Origin: Symsagittifera roscoffensis
Taxonomy: Eukaryota; Xenacoelomorpha; Acoela; Convolutidae
Direction: 5' to 3'
Length of the DNA: 64,000 nt
Assembly: GCF_963678635.1 (NCBI RefSeq)
Contig: NC_087067.1
Span: forward strand, 10,213,716 to 10,277,715
How positions within the stretch are numbered: the first letter of the stretch is position 1; each line of letters opens with the position of its first letter. Below are positions 45,400 to 56,790 of the stretch, piece by piece. The position numbers and the translations under genes are program-made. The notes under the pieces are model-generated. The model did not search any database. It saw only the letters and a list, made by a program, of their open reading frames with translations, and was not told the origin of the DNA.

Positions 45400-46887
45400 C
45401 TGAAATAGATACACTTTTAAACATGATTAGATTGATTTTTGAAAAGTTCGAAAAAAATTCAGAGGAGAGACTGACTGTACTGAATTCTGAATACACTAAT
45501 AAACAAAAATAAACCCAAAGTGGGCTTTCACTGTCTAAAATGTCTTCTTTATGAACATTTTGGCCAAAGTCTTCCAGGAATTTCAAAAAAAACTTAATAG
45601 GGACGAGAGAAAATATATAATCAGCTACCCTCTATGAAAGTATCAATATTTCATTTCAAGGACTAACCTGTTTGTTCCAGGCCTAACAACACTGGACAAA
45701 ATAAAGCGCAAATTTAGGTTTTTACAGTGTTTTTGTATTTAATGCATAATTTAAGGACCATTAGGGACGATGTTTACTTCGAAATTTAACAAAAATTTTT
45801 CATCGACCGACAGCAAATTATCAAAACTACCCTCTGTGAACGTCTCAATTTTTAATTTGAAGCACTAACCAGTTCTTTCCGGGTCTGAACATTCCAGTTT
45901 TTATCATCCGCACTAAAGTTTTCAAAACGGGTGAAATTGTAAGAAACAGCTGAGTTTAGTAAAGTTGCCACACTGATTATTTCTTAATTTTCGCTGAGAA
46001 TGTTTCACGTCGCATGAATAAGTTTTAAACTCCCTTTATTCGAGAATAAATTCACGACCTAGCAAAACCTAGCGCAGACTGGCATTTTGCGCAGACCCTG
46101 AAAAAACTAATAAGTGCTTCAAATTAAAAAATGGTAGTTCAGATTATTTGCTGTCAGTCGCTTTTAAAAAATGGTCCTAAAAATTAACCTTTTTAATGGG
46201 TGAGAGCATGAAATTGCGTTTAATTTTGTCCACTAGCGCATCTGCACTAAGTTTCACATCCTAAAGAACTCTTTTTCCAACTAGCGAGAAAAAATGTGAC
46301 ACATTTTCAGTTAGAAATTTAAATGCGCACTGTGAAAACTTTTTCAAACCCATCTGCTTCTTACAGTTTCACACGGAGTGAAAAACTTTATAAAGTTGAG
46401 GAAAACTCACAATTTTAGACTTAGTCTTTTCAACAAAACTTTGATAAATTCATCGAGGGTAGCTCTGATCATTTGATCTCGGTCTATATAGAAATTTTGG
46501 ACATTTACTTTTAATCCAATCAAAATCATCCTGGAAAACTGGCATTTTAGAAATTACACAGAGGTGAGAACACGACAAAAACCTAATAAATCACATACAA
46601 AACGGAGAACAGATACTATGAAATTTTCAATGCTACAGGTCGTGATGATAGTTAAAGTGCCACCAAATAAATGAACACTTTCCACTTTCAACAAAATCTT
46701 TTATTTGCGAGTTAAGTTAGAAAAAAAGAAGGTTCGTTTTAATACACTACGCTGATCGCTAGTGTAAACAATCTGAATTTGCGGTTCATATTTTCCACTG
46801 GTGTAATTTTACAAAAGCGTGAAGAGTTGATGTTTCACAACCAGTTTCTCGTGTCTTTTTTTCTTTGTCGCACTACGAAAAAGTTAC
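45400..46887. other. Intron 4 with foldback and SINE-like copies
   Basis: 45690-46220 and 46240-46560 carry foldback-family blocks in both orientations (GACCGACAGCAAATTATCA against TATTTGCTGTCAGTCG). 46600-46770 matches the part of the SINE-like repeat with GTCGTGATGATAG and CTACGCTGATCGCTAGTG. Confidence 0.6.
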
Positions 46888-47016
46888 CTGTTGACGTGTT
46901 CAACTTGAGCGAGAGTATTTTGAGAAATGAGATGTAGTAAGCCATCACTTCTTCATCAGAAAAATCAAACTTGTGCACCAGAATTGAATTCACTGTATTG
47001 TTCGACAGCAGGAAAT
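46888..47016 (-). CDS. CLEC16A: CLEC16A coding exon 4
   Basis: 129 nt. The junction with exon 3 gives [20 protein letters not shown], then [17 protein letters not shown] and LSLKLN, as in human CLEC16A. FPL domain continues. Acceptor GTTTAG|AT, donor ACAG|GTAACT. Confidence 0.96.
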
Positions 47017-47684
47017 CTAAACAGCACTTCATAATTTCAAGCTGCGTAAAAGCCTGAACACCTTTTTAAATCAGGCAATATTGTCCTGCGTAAAAGCTTG
47101 AACCACTTTTTGAATCCTGAGAAAGTATCCTTTCTAAACTACTTTTTGTTGAGAACTAAAAAAAATGGGCAACATTTTCGGAAAGACAGGTCCTTCGTGT
47201 CTGGGCTGGTCTGCCGTTAGTTCCGCTATGGTATATCAAGCTCTTGAACCAACTTTTTTCAAGGCGGTGCTTGTTCAGAAATTGGGATACTGAATCTAAA
47301 AGAGCCCATACTAGTTTGGTTGGTCTGTTTTACATCAATTATAATTTATTTCAGCGTCAGATTATTTTAATTTGATAAATTAACTTTCCTTTCGATGCGA
47401 GTATTTTTGTTTTTGTTTTTCTGTTACCGATGATAGATACAACAAGAAAGGACATAACTCTCCCGAAATTATATATTATCAATTTGTGTTTTGGAGAGGA
47501 CATACAACGGGATTTTCGGATCCACTAAACGTCTACTAGGCGGTGAAAGAATTATGTTAGTACTTACAGACATCGCCAACAGAGTGACAAAAAATAGGTA
47601 AAATTGGAAGTGAAACAAAAAATGATAACGATGAATGTACTGCAACATGGCTAAAATGAATTGGAAGTTGGAAGAACTGCTCAC
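47017..47684. other. Intron 3
   Basis: A short duplicated phrase GCGTAAAAGCCTGAACACC/GCGTAAAAGCTTGAACCAC (47042 and 47090). No exon seen. Confidence 0.4.
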
Positions 47685-47818
47685 AAAGAGAAGTTTCGTG
47701 TGAGATGTTCTCGAACAGGATGTTGAGTGTCTGCAGTAGTTGTACACATACACTCTCTCCGCTCTTCTGCTTCATAATCTTCTTGAAGAACGACAACATG
47801 TTCTTCTCCAGGAAAAAA
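47685..47818 (-). CDS. CLEC16A: CLEC16A coding exon 3
   Basis: 134 nt. Encodes FFLEKNMLSFFKKIMKQKSG followed by SVCVQLLQTLNILFENISHE, the most conserved part of the FPL domain. The junction with exon 2 restores VFDFFLEKNM exactly as in the human protein. Donor CTTT|GTGAGC. Confidence 0.96.
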
Positions 47819-49403
47819 CTGAAACAGGACAGCGTCTGTTTTTTTGCTTTTTAAATTTATCATGTATTGATCAAAACTTTCAAAAAAGTTCCCAAAAATA
47901 ATTTAGCCATGCATTTTTTTTTACATCTGCCACAAATCGCTCAAAGTCACCAACTATCCAGTACGCTGGATTACCTAATTGATGACTTTTTTCGCATCGA
48001 GTTTTCAATAAAATTTGTTCTTAATAATCCTAAAGACCATATTCCCTTGTTCCAAACAAGACCATATTCCCAGGTTCCAAACATTAAATTGACAAAATTC
48101 TTGAATTGACAAAAAAACCCTCTCTACAAAAGCTATCAAATGCGCAATCTCAAATCTTAAATTTTTCAGCCCACACGTCCTGGAACCTATTAAAAACTTA
48201 TTCACTTCGAAGGACACAAGATGAGGTGACAAAGCCAAATAACAGAAACCGAAACACTTTGAACCAAAAAAAACAAAGGAACCTATTCAAAGTCTGAACT
48301 CAAAAATGTACAGTAACAGAAATATTTTCAGTTTCAATCAGAAGAAAACTCCGTTTATTGGAAAATATGCCGAAAAGAAAAAAAACAGTCAAACGATTGT
48401 CCGACTACTTAACATTTCCCCGAAAAAATTCGAAAGATTTCGTATCGAAAAAAACAAGGTCCGGCCGGGATTCGAACCACAACACCAAGGATCTCAAAAG
48501 CGCGCAACCTTTAGACCAGTAAGACAGGGTTTCGATGGTTTTGAAGTTCCATGATAAAATTGAATTCCTTACAGATTTTTAAAAAAAAAAACAGGCAGTT
48601 TACGAAAAAAATTTAGTTAATTCGTAGAAGTCACTTGATCTCGTAGTCATACAAATAAAAATAAGCTAAAAATATGACCTATAAGCGGAAATACGCAATT
48701 CTTGAAGTTTGATTTAGCACTTTTACAGCACGGAACCTTGTGTGTAACTTGAAACAAAAAAAAATATTTTTTTTTGAGTTTTACGTGAAAAGTTTCAACT
48801 TCCGATATTGTTATGAATTGCAACAATAACTGTAGTTTAACGAAACCACTTATTATTTATCGAGGCTAACATTTCTCTTTTCTACCTACACGCAGGAAAA
48901 CAATTTTCAACAAAAATTATCTATTCCAGAGGGCGGGACGACCTTCAGAGGAACCGGCTATCGTTGTTTGCGTTTCTACGGTTTACTTTTTTCTTTCTTG
49001 ATTTTTTCGCTTTGAGATACGATTTTGATTATACAAAAACTTGACACGATATTGATAGTATCCTGAATTTTCACTGAGACAACTAACTCTCTTTGGAATT
49101 GGCGAATAAATTTTCAACCGAGATCGAAGGAACTTTTCACAAACTCTTCGAATTTCAAACATTTCATGCTTGAGATTTTTCCATCATTAAGCATTAAATA
49201 AGCGATCATAATATTAGCATAAATTTTTCATCTGCAATTATATAACTTTTAGAGAAAGCATTTAATTCGCGTCCCGTGACTTGTGAGTTTATGACGTGTC
49301 ACTTGTACTTCCTTAACGAGAATTTTTTTTATATTTACAGACCTTGATTGAAAAACTGCACCCTAGATTCAACCTTACACAATCTTAATAATAATGGACT
49401 CAC
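47819..49403. other. Intron 2
   Basis: AT-rich. Contains the tRNA-like segment at 48467-48540; short open frames there lack homology or splice logic. Confidence 0.5.
48467..48540 (-). repeat. tRNA-derived segment (SINE head or tRNA pseudogene)
   Basis: Minus strand has TGGTCTAAAGG (A-box-like) and GGTTCGAATCC (perfect B box) about 35 nt apart, with GAG in the anticodon-loop position. The T stem does not pair, so not a functional tRNA. Confidence 0.55.
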
Positions 49404-49532
49404 TCGAAAACAGATGAGTCATTCTGGTCTCCCCAAATCATGATTTCAGAAATAGATCTCAATGTTTCCACCAACAGATTTCTGTTCTGGTTTGTCACTG
49501 TCGAATTCTTCACCAAAACCATGTGAAGGTAT
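49404..49532 (-). CDS. CLEC16A: CLEC16A coding exon 2
   Basis: 129 nt, phase 2 in and 2 out. Reads YLHMVLVKNSTVTNQNRN then LLVETLRSISEIMIWGDQND, nearly residue-for-residue with human CLEC16A (NRNLLVET, ILIWGDQNDSSVFD). Start of the FPL domain. Acceptor TTTTAG|ATAC, donor TTCGA|GTGAGT. Confidence 0.95.
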
Positions 49533-50834
49533 CTAAAATAAAACATTACTAGTTGTGCACGGAAGTTCACTTGGGAATGTCACACAATCCATTTTCACCA
49601 TTTACTTATCCAGCAACCGTTACTTGAGTAGTTCAGTTTCATATTCAAATTTTGTTTTTAAAAAAAGTGATATGTTACAATAGGTTTTGAGCATACTGCA
49701 TGTATTAAATTTGAAAACAAAACGCATATATGTCATTTCATTTTCAATCAATTGTAAATGCTACTAAGATAGTTTTTGTAAATACCTTACACTGCCAGAT
49801 GAAATGTTATTCAAAAACTCAAAATTTACACTTCTTTTGCCAAAAAAAATTGACTTTTGAAATAAATTATAAATTCTGTTCAAAGTAAAACAAAAAGCAA
49901 CCCAGCCACGTAACTTAAACCTGCCACCTATTGTAATATATCGCCAGAACAAATTGAGGAAAATATACAGAAGTTCATTGTTCCGACTATTTGAAAAATC
50001 AGGAGGAACTTTGTATTAGGGGTTTTTTTTTATCTTTTTTTGTTTTCCATGCAAACCAGCTACCGCAAATAATCATCGGAGTTGAGTGATATATCATATT
50101 AAAACCCTTACAGTCCTGATTTTTTTTTTTGGATTTTTCTTCGTTTTTCCAGTCATTTTTCTGCAAAAATTGTTTTTCAATTTGCCTAATTTACTATGAC
50201 TGTCGAATATGCCAAATCTCTAGTTTTTCGTTCAGATCCTTTTTACCACACCCCGCCGAAAAAAAACTTGGAAAAACTTTTTTTTGTAATATTTTTTAAA
50301 AAATATGGTTGGAACATTCTGTGCTGTTTGCACAGTAATTGGCTATTCTTGTTTTAATCGGAAATTAGATATCTTTGATTAGAGATCGAATAGTTATAAA
50401 AACTCAAATATTAACCCCTAGGTTTATTTGTTCTTTGCAAGTGAAACACAGCCCAGGAAAATAACCAAAAAAAATTGCATGTAGTTCTTAAAACAGGGTT
50501 ACAACAGCGATTCGCCGTGATGAGCTGTACAGCTCTTGTGTTGGTCCTTTCCCCCGTGGATAAATGGTCTTAACCTTAAGAAAAAATAAAATTACCCAGA
50601 TAAAATTATAATTTCAGAATATACTGAATATTTGCGCTTTAACTGACCAAACTATATTCACACAGAGAAGATAGTCAGCAGGTTAATCTATGAGCCCAAA
50701 TAAAAATTAAACGCTATCCGATTAAATTTGTAACCGAAAAAACTCAAAGTACACGGTTTTTATAAATATCTTACAAACATCAAAATGCTACACTGAAGTC
50801 CGGACTATATATTCACTTACTGCAATGTACTTAC
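49533..50834. other. Intron 1
   Basis: AT-rich. 50505-50570 (GAGCTGTACAGCTCTTGTGT, TTGGTCCTTTCCCC) resembles 5630-5700. No exon seen. Confidence 0.45.
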
Positions 50835-50908
50835 TTCAAGTTTTCAAGCGAGTGGTAATTCTTAGGCTTCCACCTTGATGGAAAGACCTTGGACAGCATT
50901 CTAGACAT
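50835..50908 (-). CDS. CLEC16A: CLEC16A coding exon 1 (start codon)
   Basis: Encodes residues 1-24 plus two bases: MSRMLSKVFPSRWKPK, then NYHSLENL, corresponding to the basic N-terminus and HSLDHL of human CLEC16A. The ATG at 50908 directly follows a T10-CAG acceptor on the minus strand, so there is no room for a 5' UTR in this exon; the leader must come from another exon or from a spliced leader. The donor is AA|GTAAGT. The mL40 stop codon lies only about 135 bp upstream. Confidence 0.88.
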
Positions 50909-51043
50909 CTGAAAAAAAAAATCTAACATAATTGCTCGCCTTCCAAATACATGTCCGAAATCTAGAATCACAAATCACAATTAAAAATTTTTACTTCGTC
51001 TAATTCAAGTTTAATAATTATTTTTTAATTTTTAAGAAAATTT
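50909..51043 (-). promoter_or_regulatory. Intercistronic gap with candidate trans-splice acceptor
   Basis: About 135 bp between the mL40 stop and the CLEC16A ATG, both on the minus strand. It is AT-rich, starts with an AATAAA overlapping the upstream stop and ends T10-CAG immediately before ATG. This is the layout of an operon processed by polyadenylation and spliced-leader addition. The alternative is a cis-spliced 5' UTR exon elsewhere. Confidence 0.55.
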
Positions 51044-51283
51044 TTATTTTTTGGCAGCTAGTTGTAATCGCTGCTGCTGCAGCATTTTTTTCTGCTTCAG
51101 TCTTTTTGAGGCCACTTTGTCTCTCGCAGCATTTATCCGTTCTTCCAGTTTCGTCCTCATCCCTGCTTTTTCGGCAGAGACATCAGTTGAAGCGCCATCC
51201 TGGTACTCGTGGTTCAATTTGGAAGGGTATTTGGACAGATATGAAACTGATTCAACTACGCCTTCCGATGTTAAACTAGTGGC
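51044..51283 (-). CDS. MRPL40: Probable mL40 (MRPL40), last coding exon
   Basis: 80 codons including TAA. Encodes a lysine/glutamine-rich helical C-terminus with GMRTKLEERINAARDKVASK and a QQQRLQLAAKK end. Acceptor TTTCTAG|GCCACT. This end is not conserved with vertebrate mL40. An AATAAA (51043-51048) overlaps the stop codon, so the transcript could be cleaved within the 135-bp gap before CLEC16A. Confidence 0.8.
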   Translation of the reverse strand, partial: ATSLTSEGVVESVSYLSKYPSKLNHEYQDGASTDVSAEKAGMRTKLEERINAARDKVASKRLKQKKMLQQQRLQLAAKK

Positions 51284-51501
51284 CTAGAAAGTGAAACTGT
51301 CAGTTAATGAGAACGGTACACTAAAAATTCTGATCAGTCATCTGCGCAAAAAGAATTTAAGTTATGAAAAAATTGCAGATTTCAAAAATGTGTTTTTTTT
51401 TTCACTGAGCGTTGCGTTCAGGATAATTATTACAAAGACAAGCTTGTAACTTCAAGCAAAGAAAGGTTTGTAATATACGTAATTAATATTAAACCACAAA
51501 C

Positions 51502-51688
51502 CTGTTTATACAATTTAGGATCCAAATTTCGAAGAGCGTACAGGGCATCCCATTGACGTTTGACAAACTTCCCAATAGCTATCTTATCATTATGATTCTG
51601 TTTGTCTCTGAATCTGGACCACTTAATATCGAGGATCGCTCTTTCATTTATTTCTGCGAAAGATTTTGGCTCGCCACTTTGACGTTGT
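51502..51688 (-). CDS. MRPL40: Probable mL40 (MRPL40), penultimate exon
   Basis: 187 nt. Encodes RQRQSGEPKSFAEINERAIL then DIKWSRFRDKQNHNDK and ALYALRNLDPKLYKQ. The spacing and residues resemble human MRPL40 ([20 protein letters not shown], and LxxLxxxSPKLHAEA), the MRP-L28 family (PF09812). The family is a component of the mitochondrial large ribosomal subunit. The call is from remembered family sequence; exon structure and phases are seen directly. Confidence 0.62.
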
Positions 51689-51849
51689 CTGAAAAGTAGC
51701 TAAATTGTTACTGGTTGTTATCGAAATATTTAACGTGCAAGATAAAAAACTACAAAGCAAGATACGTTTTTCTAGATGCCAGCACATGCTAGTGCTCAGT
51801 ATGATAAAACTAGATGGGTAATTTTCTTGGGTTCACAATGGTTTCTTAC

Positions 51850-52008
51850 CTATTCGTTTCCATCAAATCATAATTGGTCTCTTTGTCAGGAACTATTCTC
51901 TTCTGTAAATTATCGTACAATTTGTCCAAAACGAGCTGTTTCTTTTTTCGTCTTTTCTCTGCCGCTTGGAGCAAAACCAAATTTGCAGTCTTGCCTTTTA
52001 AAGCCAGT
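51850..52008 (-). CDS. MRPL40: Probable mL40 (MRPL40), upstream exon
   Basis: 159 nt. Encodes LALKGKTANLVLLQAAEKRR then KKKQLVLDKLYDNLQKRIVP, a basic helix like the KKKKVDPKK...LEKATQELIP region of human MRPL40. Acceptor TTATTTTAG|ACTGGC, donor ATAG|GTAAGA. The frame needs an earlier exon ending in phase 2 that carries the start codon and targeting peptide; I could not find it. Confidence 0.6.
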
Positions 52009-52857
52009 CTAAAATAAAGGGCAAATAAGAATCAAATAAATCAATTCATAAAAAAATCTGTTTTGAAACGCACTTGAAGGAAATATGACCAGCTCAATCA
52101 ATTCTTTTCAATCGTTTTTAAACAAGAGAAGCCACTTCAGTTTTGCGCAGGAAATGCATTGAAGTTTCAAGATAATTTAAATGGGCCCTTCAGAAAATTC
52201 ATAAGAGAAGATACTTTGCAGATAACAAAAAATCTATATATTTCTTCGCGATCAATACAAAAACAAACCGAACCTTAACTTTTATTTTTACATGTAAATT
52301 ACCCAAAACACGCATTGATTAATATTCAAGTATTGGCGTCTCACAAGAGCTAAAAACAGTTTCTTATATACTATTCTTATAAAAATATTCATCTAGCAAA
52401 CTCAAAAATTTGAGTCCTGCACATCCAGACACAAAATGATTCGCGTAGGTAAATAAATTTTTTAAAAAATGGAAAAAGCAAAGCCGACAATTTAATCATA
52501 CACATTGAAAATTTGGAATTCGTGAAACAGAATTTTTTGAATCTTTGGAATCACTTGCAATACAACGCAAGCATAGCAATGCAAGCTGCCAAATAGTCTG
52601 AGATACAAATATTAAGTCAAAAAAAACTTGGAAAAATCAAGAAAAAAGGATACAATCAACCCCCCCCCAAAAAAAAACAAAGACGAGAAACACATCCACT
52701 AGCATAAAACACACTTTTAGTAATTTCTGAGAGCTCACTAAGCCAACAACACGGTGTTAGACATCAATTGATCTGACACCAAAACTGGCAAAGGAAATTG
52801 AGGCCATGTAAAAATCAACAACTGTTTTGGAAAACGAAACATTCAATCTCAAAAAAC
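52009..52857. other. Upstream of the mL40 exons; first exon not found
   Basis: AT-rich sequence with no convincing start-codon exon of the required phase. From about 52670 it contains a short divergent copy of the start of the downstream array unit. Confidence 0.5.
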
Positions 52858-54820
52858 AGACTGAAAACACAACCACAAGCAAGATTGCAGTATTTTCCAA
52901 GCGTTAAAAAGCCAACAACACGCGGTTGACGCCAATTAATCCTAAAAACAAAAAAGGCCAAAGCAAATTGTTGCCATGAAAAAATCACTTTTTTTTCGGA
53001 AATACAAAAATTCAATTTCAACACAGATGCGAAGCGAAGCTTCGCACCATTTGCGACACAAAACAAATAAAATAACATCAGTCGAAAAAAAATTAAGATA
53101 TTGAAAAAACTAAGAACCAAATTTTTCGAAAGTCTCGATTAAAAACAACTACAGGCAAGAGTAAACATGGAGGTATGTGTTAAACATTGAATGAGTTTTC
53201 TGCACTGATGCGACATGAAAAAAGTGATTTCAAAAATAGGACTTTGCTAAAACATTAATTATTTCTCTGCTAAAATAAAAGAGAAGTGTAAAAAATTTTG
53301 AAATAATCAATTTTCCCACGGAGATAATATTTCTACAAAAAAAAAAGAAATCGCTGCTTCTTCAGCAACATTTATTGCAACCCGTTCTTTGAATGGAAAC
53401 TTTCAACTCAGATTTGATGTGTAAATTTGAAAATTAAGAAACCTTCAGCAGACTTTTCAAAATCTATAAAATTTTTCTTCACAAAGTAAGTCATGGCGAC
53501 TTAAGCAGAGAAGATTTCCAAAGCCGGGTTCCTCGAATGAACACAACCTGAGAACTGGCCCGGTAGTTTTCGCGTAAAGTCAATGATATTTCAAAAAACT
53601 GTCAAATTTTCGAAATTTTGACTTCTTTGAAGGCCATAACTTTGCTACAACAAACTGGGCATAGCTTACTTGAAAGGTACGCTTTCAACAACCTGTTCAT
53701 TCAATTAAACCAATAATATCAATTTTGGCAAAATAGTTCGCGAGAAACGTCAAAAAAAATGTCAACAAATCGACATTTAACTTTTCAGAGGTCCGCTAAT
53801 GCACAAAAACTTCACACTACCCGTTATCTCATTGAACCCGCAATATCAGATTCGGGAGATAAATTTTCGAGAAAAATCAAAATCTTTTAACATAAACTGT
53901 CACAAAACCAAATTTTTTCTTTACCGAGGGCCAAAACTTTTGAAGTAAAAAAAAATTGGGCGTGGTCGCATAAGCAAACGAACTTCTCGCGTCCCGTTCT
54001 GAGAATTGAACTAAAAATCTTAGGTATGGCACGGTAGTTTTTGAGAGTATTCAAATCAAAAACTTGACTATTCCGAGGGCCATAACTTTATGTACAATAT
54101 AGGGGTAGGATGTGATCAATATAATGTGATCCTTATGAGCGATATATATGTGCAAACAGGAATAAGTGGTCTTTCAATTGACAACCCTTTTTGATAATCA
54201 GAAGTTTCTGAGAAAAAGTAAAATTTTTGCAAAAAGTGAAAAAAAAAATTCCAAAATGAAAAAAAATGAAACTTTAGCAAACAGCCATGTAAACATACAA
54301 CCAGCTTAAAAAGTGCAGAGGGGAGTGTTATAGCTGTGTTGATCTTGAACCGTTCCGAAAATCGGTCCTTTAACCGGTGAAGAAAAAAAGCCGAAATAAT
54401 TTTGGCCGAAGAATTTCTTTTAACTATTAAAAAAAAAGAAATCTGGAGTCAAGTTATGTAAAACTACAAAAACTAGATGTAAGTCAAACACTGAAAACAA
54501 TTAATAAAAAATGCGCGCAGAAAAATGCGATTCCAAGATGTGACAACTAAGCTAAGCCAACAACAGATAAGCACACAAATAATTGGCTGACAATTTATTT
54601 GAAACAGAATATTTCCCCTCTCAGACTCGAACCCAGTACCTTTGCCGTCCCAGGCATATTCGTTATCTACAGGCTAAGTCGGCCCGGAACGCTATGAAAT
54701 TTGAATACCTAATGAAACAAGGTAGAGATGAGTCCAGATGAATCCTGTGGACAAAGTTGTAAACGGGAAAAAAGTCTAGTACTCGGTTGCAAAACCCTAG
54801 CTTACCGCAAGGGTAAAAAA
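52858..54820 (+). repeat. ~1.97-kb tandem array, unit A
   Basis: Starts CAGACTGAAAACACAACCAC. Contains the hairpin core at 53018-53055 (GCGAAGCGAAGCTTCGC), the CATGGAGGTATGT block, diverged internal sub-repeats around GGCCATAACTTT, and a tRNA-like patch near 54620-54690. Confidence 0.88.
54607..54695 (-). repeat. tRNA-like segment in array (repeated at 56577 and 58535)
   Basis: Minus strand: GCCGACTTAGCCTGTAGATA, ATGCCTGGGACGGCAAAGG, then GGGTTCGAGTCTGAGAGG (B-box-like). Present once per array unit. It looks tRNA-derived but I do not claim a functional tRNA. Confidence 0.5.
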
Positions 54821-56790
54821 CAGACGGAAAACACAACCACCAGCAATGAGCAAATTTTTATTCTTTTTCGAGCGTCCACTTAACCATCAACACAGGTTTA
54901 GACGCCAATTGATCCGAAAAACAAAAAAAGCGAAAGCAAATTGTTGCCATGAAAAAATCACTTTTTTTTGGAAATACAAAAATTCAATTTCAACACAGGC
55001 GAAGCGAAGCTTCACACCACTTGCGGCACAATACAAACAAAGTAACATCAGTCGAAAAAAAAATTAAGATATTGACAAAACTAAGAACCAAATTTTTCGA
55101 AAGTCTCGATAAAAAACAACTACAGGCAAGAGTAAACATGGAGGTACGTGTTTAACATTGAATGAGTTTTCTGCACTGATGCGACATGAAAAAAGTTATT
55201 TCAAAAATAGCACTTTGCCTAAAACATTGATTGTTTCTCTGCTAAAATAAAAGAGAAGAGTTAAAATTTTGAGATAATCAATTTTCCCAAGGAGATAAAA
55301 TTTCTACAAAAAAATAGGAAATCGCTGCTTCTTCAGCAACATTTATTGCAACCCGTTCTTTGAATGGAAATTTTCAACTCAGATTTGATGTGTAAATTTG
55401 AGAATTAAGAAACCTTCAGCAGACTTTTCAAAATCTATAAAATTTTTCTTCACAAAGTAAGTCATGGCGACTTAAGCAGAGAAGATTTCCAAAGCCGGGT
55501 TCCTCGAATGAACACAACCTGAGAACTGGCCCGGTAGTTTTCGCGTAAAGTCAATGATATTTCAAAAAACTGTCAAATTTTCGAAATTTTGACTTCTTTG
55601 AAGGCCATAACTTTGCTACAACAAACTGGGCATAGCTTACTTGAAAGGTACGCTTTCAACAACCTGTTCATTCAATTAAACCAATAATATCAATTTTGGC
55701 AAAATAGTTAGCGAGAAACGTCAAAAAAAATGTCAACAAATCGACATTTAACTTTTCAGAGGTCCGCTAAGGCACAAAAGCTTCACACTACCCGTTATCT
55801 CATTGAACCCGCAATATCAGATTCGGGAGATAAATTTTCGAGAAAAATCAAAATCTTTTAACATAAACTGTCACAAAACCAAATTTTTTCTTTACCGAGG
55901 GCCAAAACTTTTGAAGTAAAAAAAAATTGGGCGTGGTCGCATAAGCAAATGAACTTCTCGCGTCCCGTTCTGAGAATTGAACTAAAAACCTTAGGTATGG
56001 CACGGTAGTTTTTGAGAGTATTCAAATCAAAAACTTGACTATTCCGAGGGCCATAACTTTATGTACAATATAGGGGTAGGATGTGATCAATATAATGTGA
56101 GCCTTATGAGCGATATATATGTGCAAACAGGAATAAGTGGTCTTTCAATTGACAGCCCTTTTTGATAATCAGAAGTTTCTGAGAAAAAGTAAAATTTTTG
56201 CAAAAAGTGAAAAAAAATTCCAAAATGAAAAAAAATGAAACTTTAGCAAACAGCCATGTAAATATACAACCAGCTTAAAAAGTGCAGAGGGGAGTGTTAT
56301 AGCTGTGTTGATCTTGAACCGTTCCGAAATTCGGTCCTTTAACCGATGAAGAAAAAAAGCCGAAATAATTTTGGCCGAAGAATTTCTTTTAGCTAAATAA
56401 AAAAAAAGAAATCTGAAGTCAAGTTATGTAAAACTACAAAAACTAGATGTAAGTCAAACACTGAAAACAATTATTAAAAAATGCGCGCAGAAAAATGCGA
56501 TTCCAAGATGTGACAACTAAGCTAAGCCAACAACAGATAAGCACACAAATAATTGGCTGACAATTTATTTGAAACAGAATATTTCCCCTCTCAGACTCGA
56601 ACCCAGTACCTTTGCCGTCCCAGGCATATTCGTTATCTACAGGCTAAGTCGGCCCGTAACGCTATGAAATTTGAATACCTAATGAAACAAGGTAGAGATG
56701 AGTCCAGATGAATCCTGTGGACAAAGTTGTAAACGGGAAAAAAGTCTAGTACTCGGTTGCAAAACCCTAGCTTACCGCAAGGGTAAAAAA
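54821..56790 (+). repeat. ~1.97-kb tandem array, unit B
   Basis: CAGACGGAAAACACAACCAC start; offset 1,970 bp to unit C. Very similar to A and C with scattered substitutions and indels. Confidence 0.92.

Larger units (their letters stand above)
3141..50908 (-). other. CLEC16A: CLEC16A/ema/gop-1 orthologue, whole gene (21 coding exons)
   Basis: Gene-level entry; the exons are listed separately. Twenty-one minus-strand exons join in phase with GT-AG borders into about 1,221 codons. They align in order with animal CLEC16A: the FPL domain (about residues 45-240) lies in exons 2-5, the conserved middle (IxLPV, RPFL, RRFYKSEEMFLDLFE) in exons 6-13, the ILPP...TPLSGI...KRLPCG block in exon 14 and the LGWG block in exon 16, followed by a divergent low-complexity tail. 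In the family, CLEC16A is a peripheral endosome/autophagosome protein. Drosophila Ema promotes endosome maturation and autophagosome growth, C. elegans GOP-1 acts with Rab2, and the mammalian protein scaffolds the NRDP1/USP8 mitophagy complex. Human CLEC16A is about 1,050 aa, so this one is longer, mainly at the C-terminus. The gene spans about 48 kb because introns are swollen by repeats. No promoter or poly(A) signal was confidently located. Confidence 0.93.

Noticed and set aside
48467-48540. Possible tRNA gene
   Set aside because: A and B boxes are good, but the T stem and acceptor stem do not pair; more likely a SINE remnant.
53018-53055. Helitron 3' hairpin
   Set aside because: The hairpin is not followed by CTRR and no 5' TC end or helicase is seen; the core is better explained as a repeat domain.
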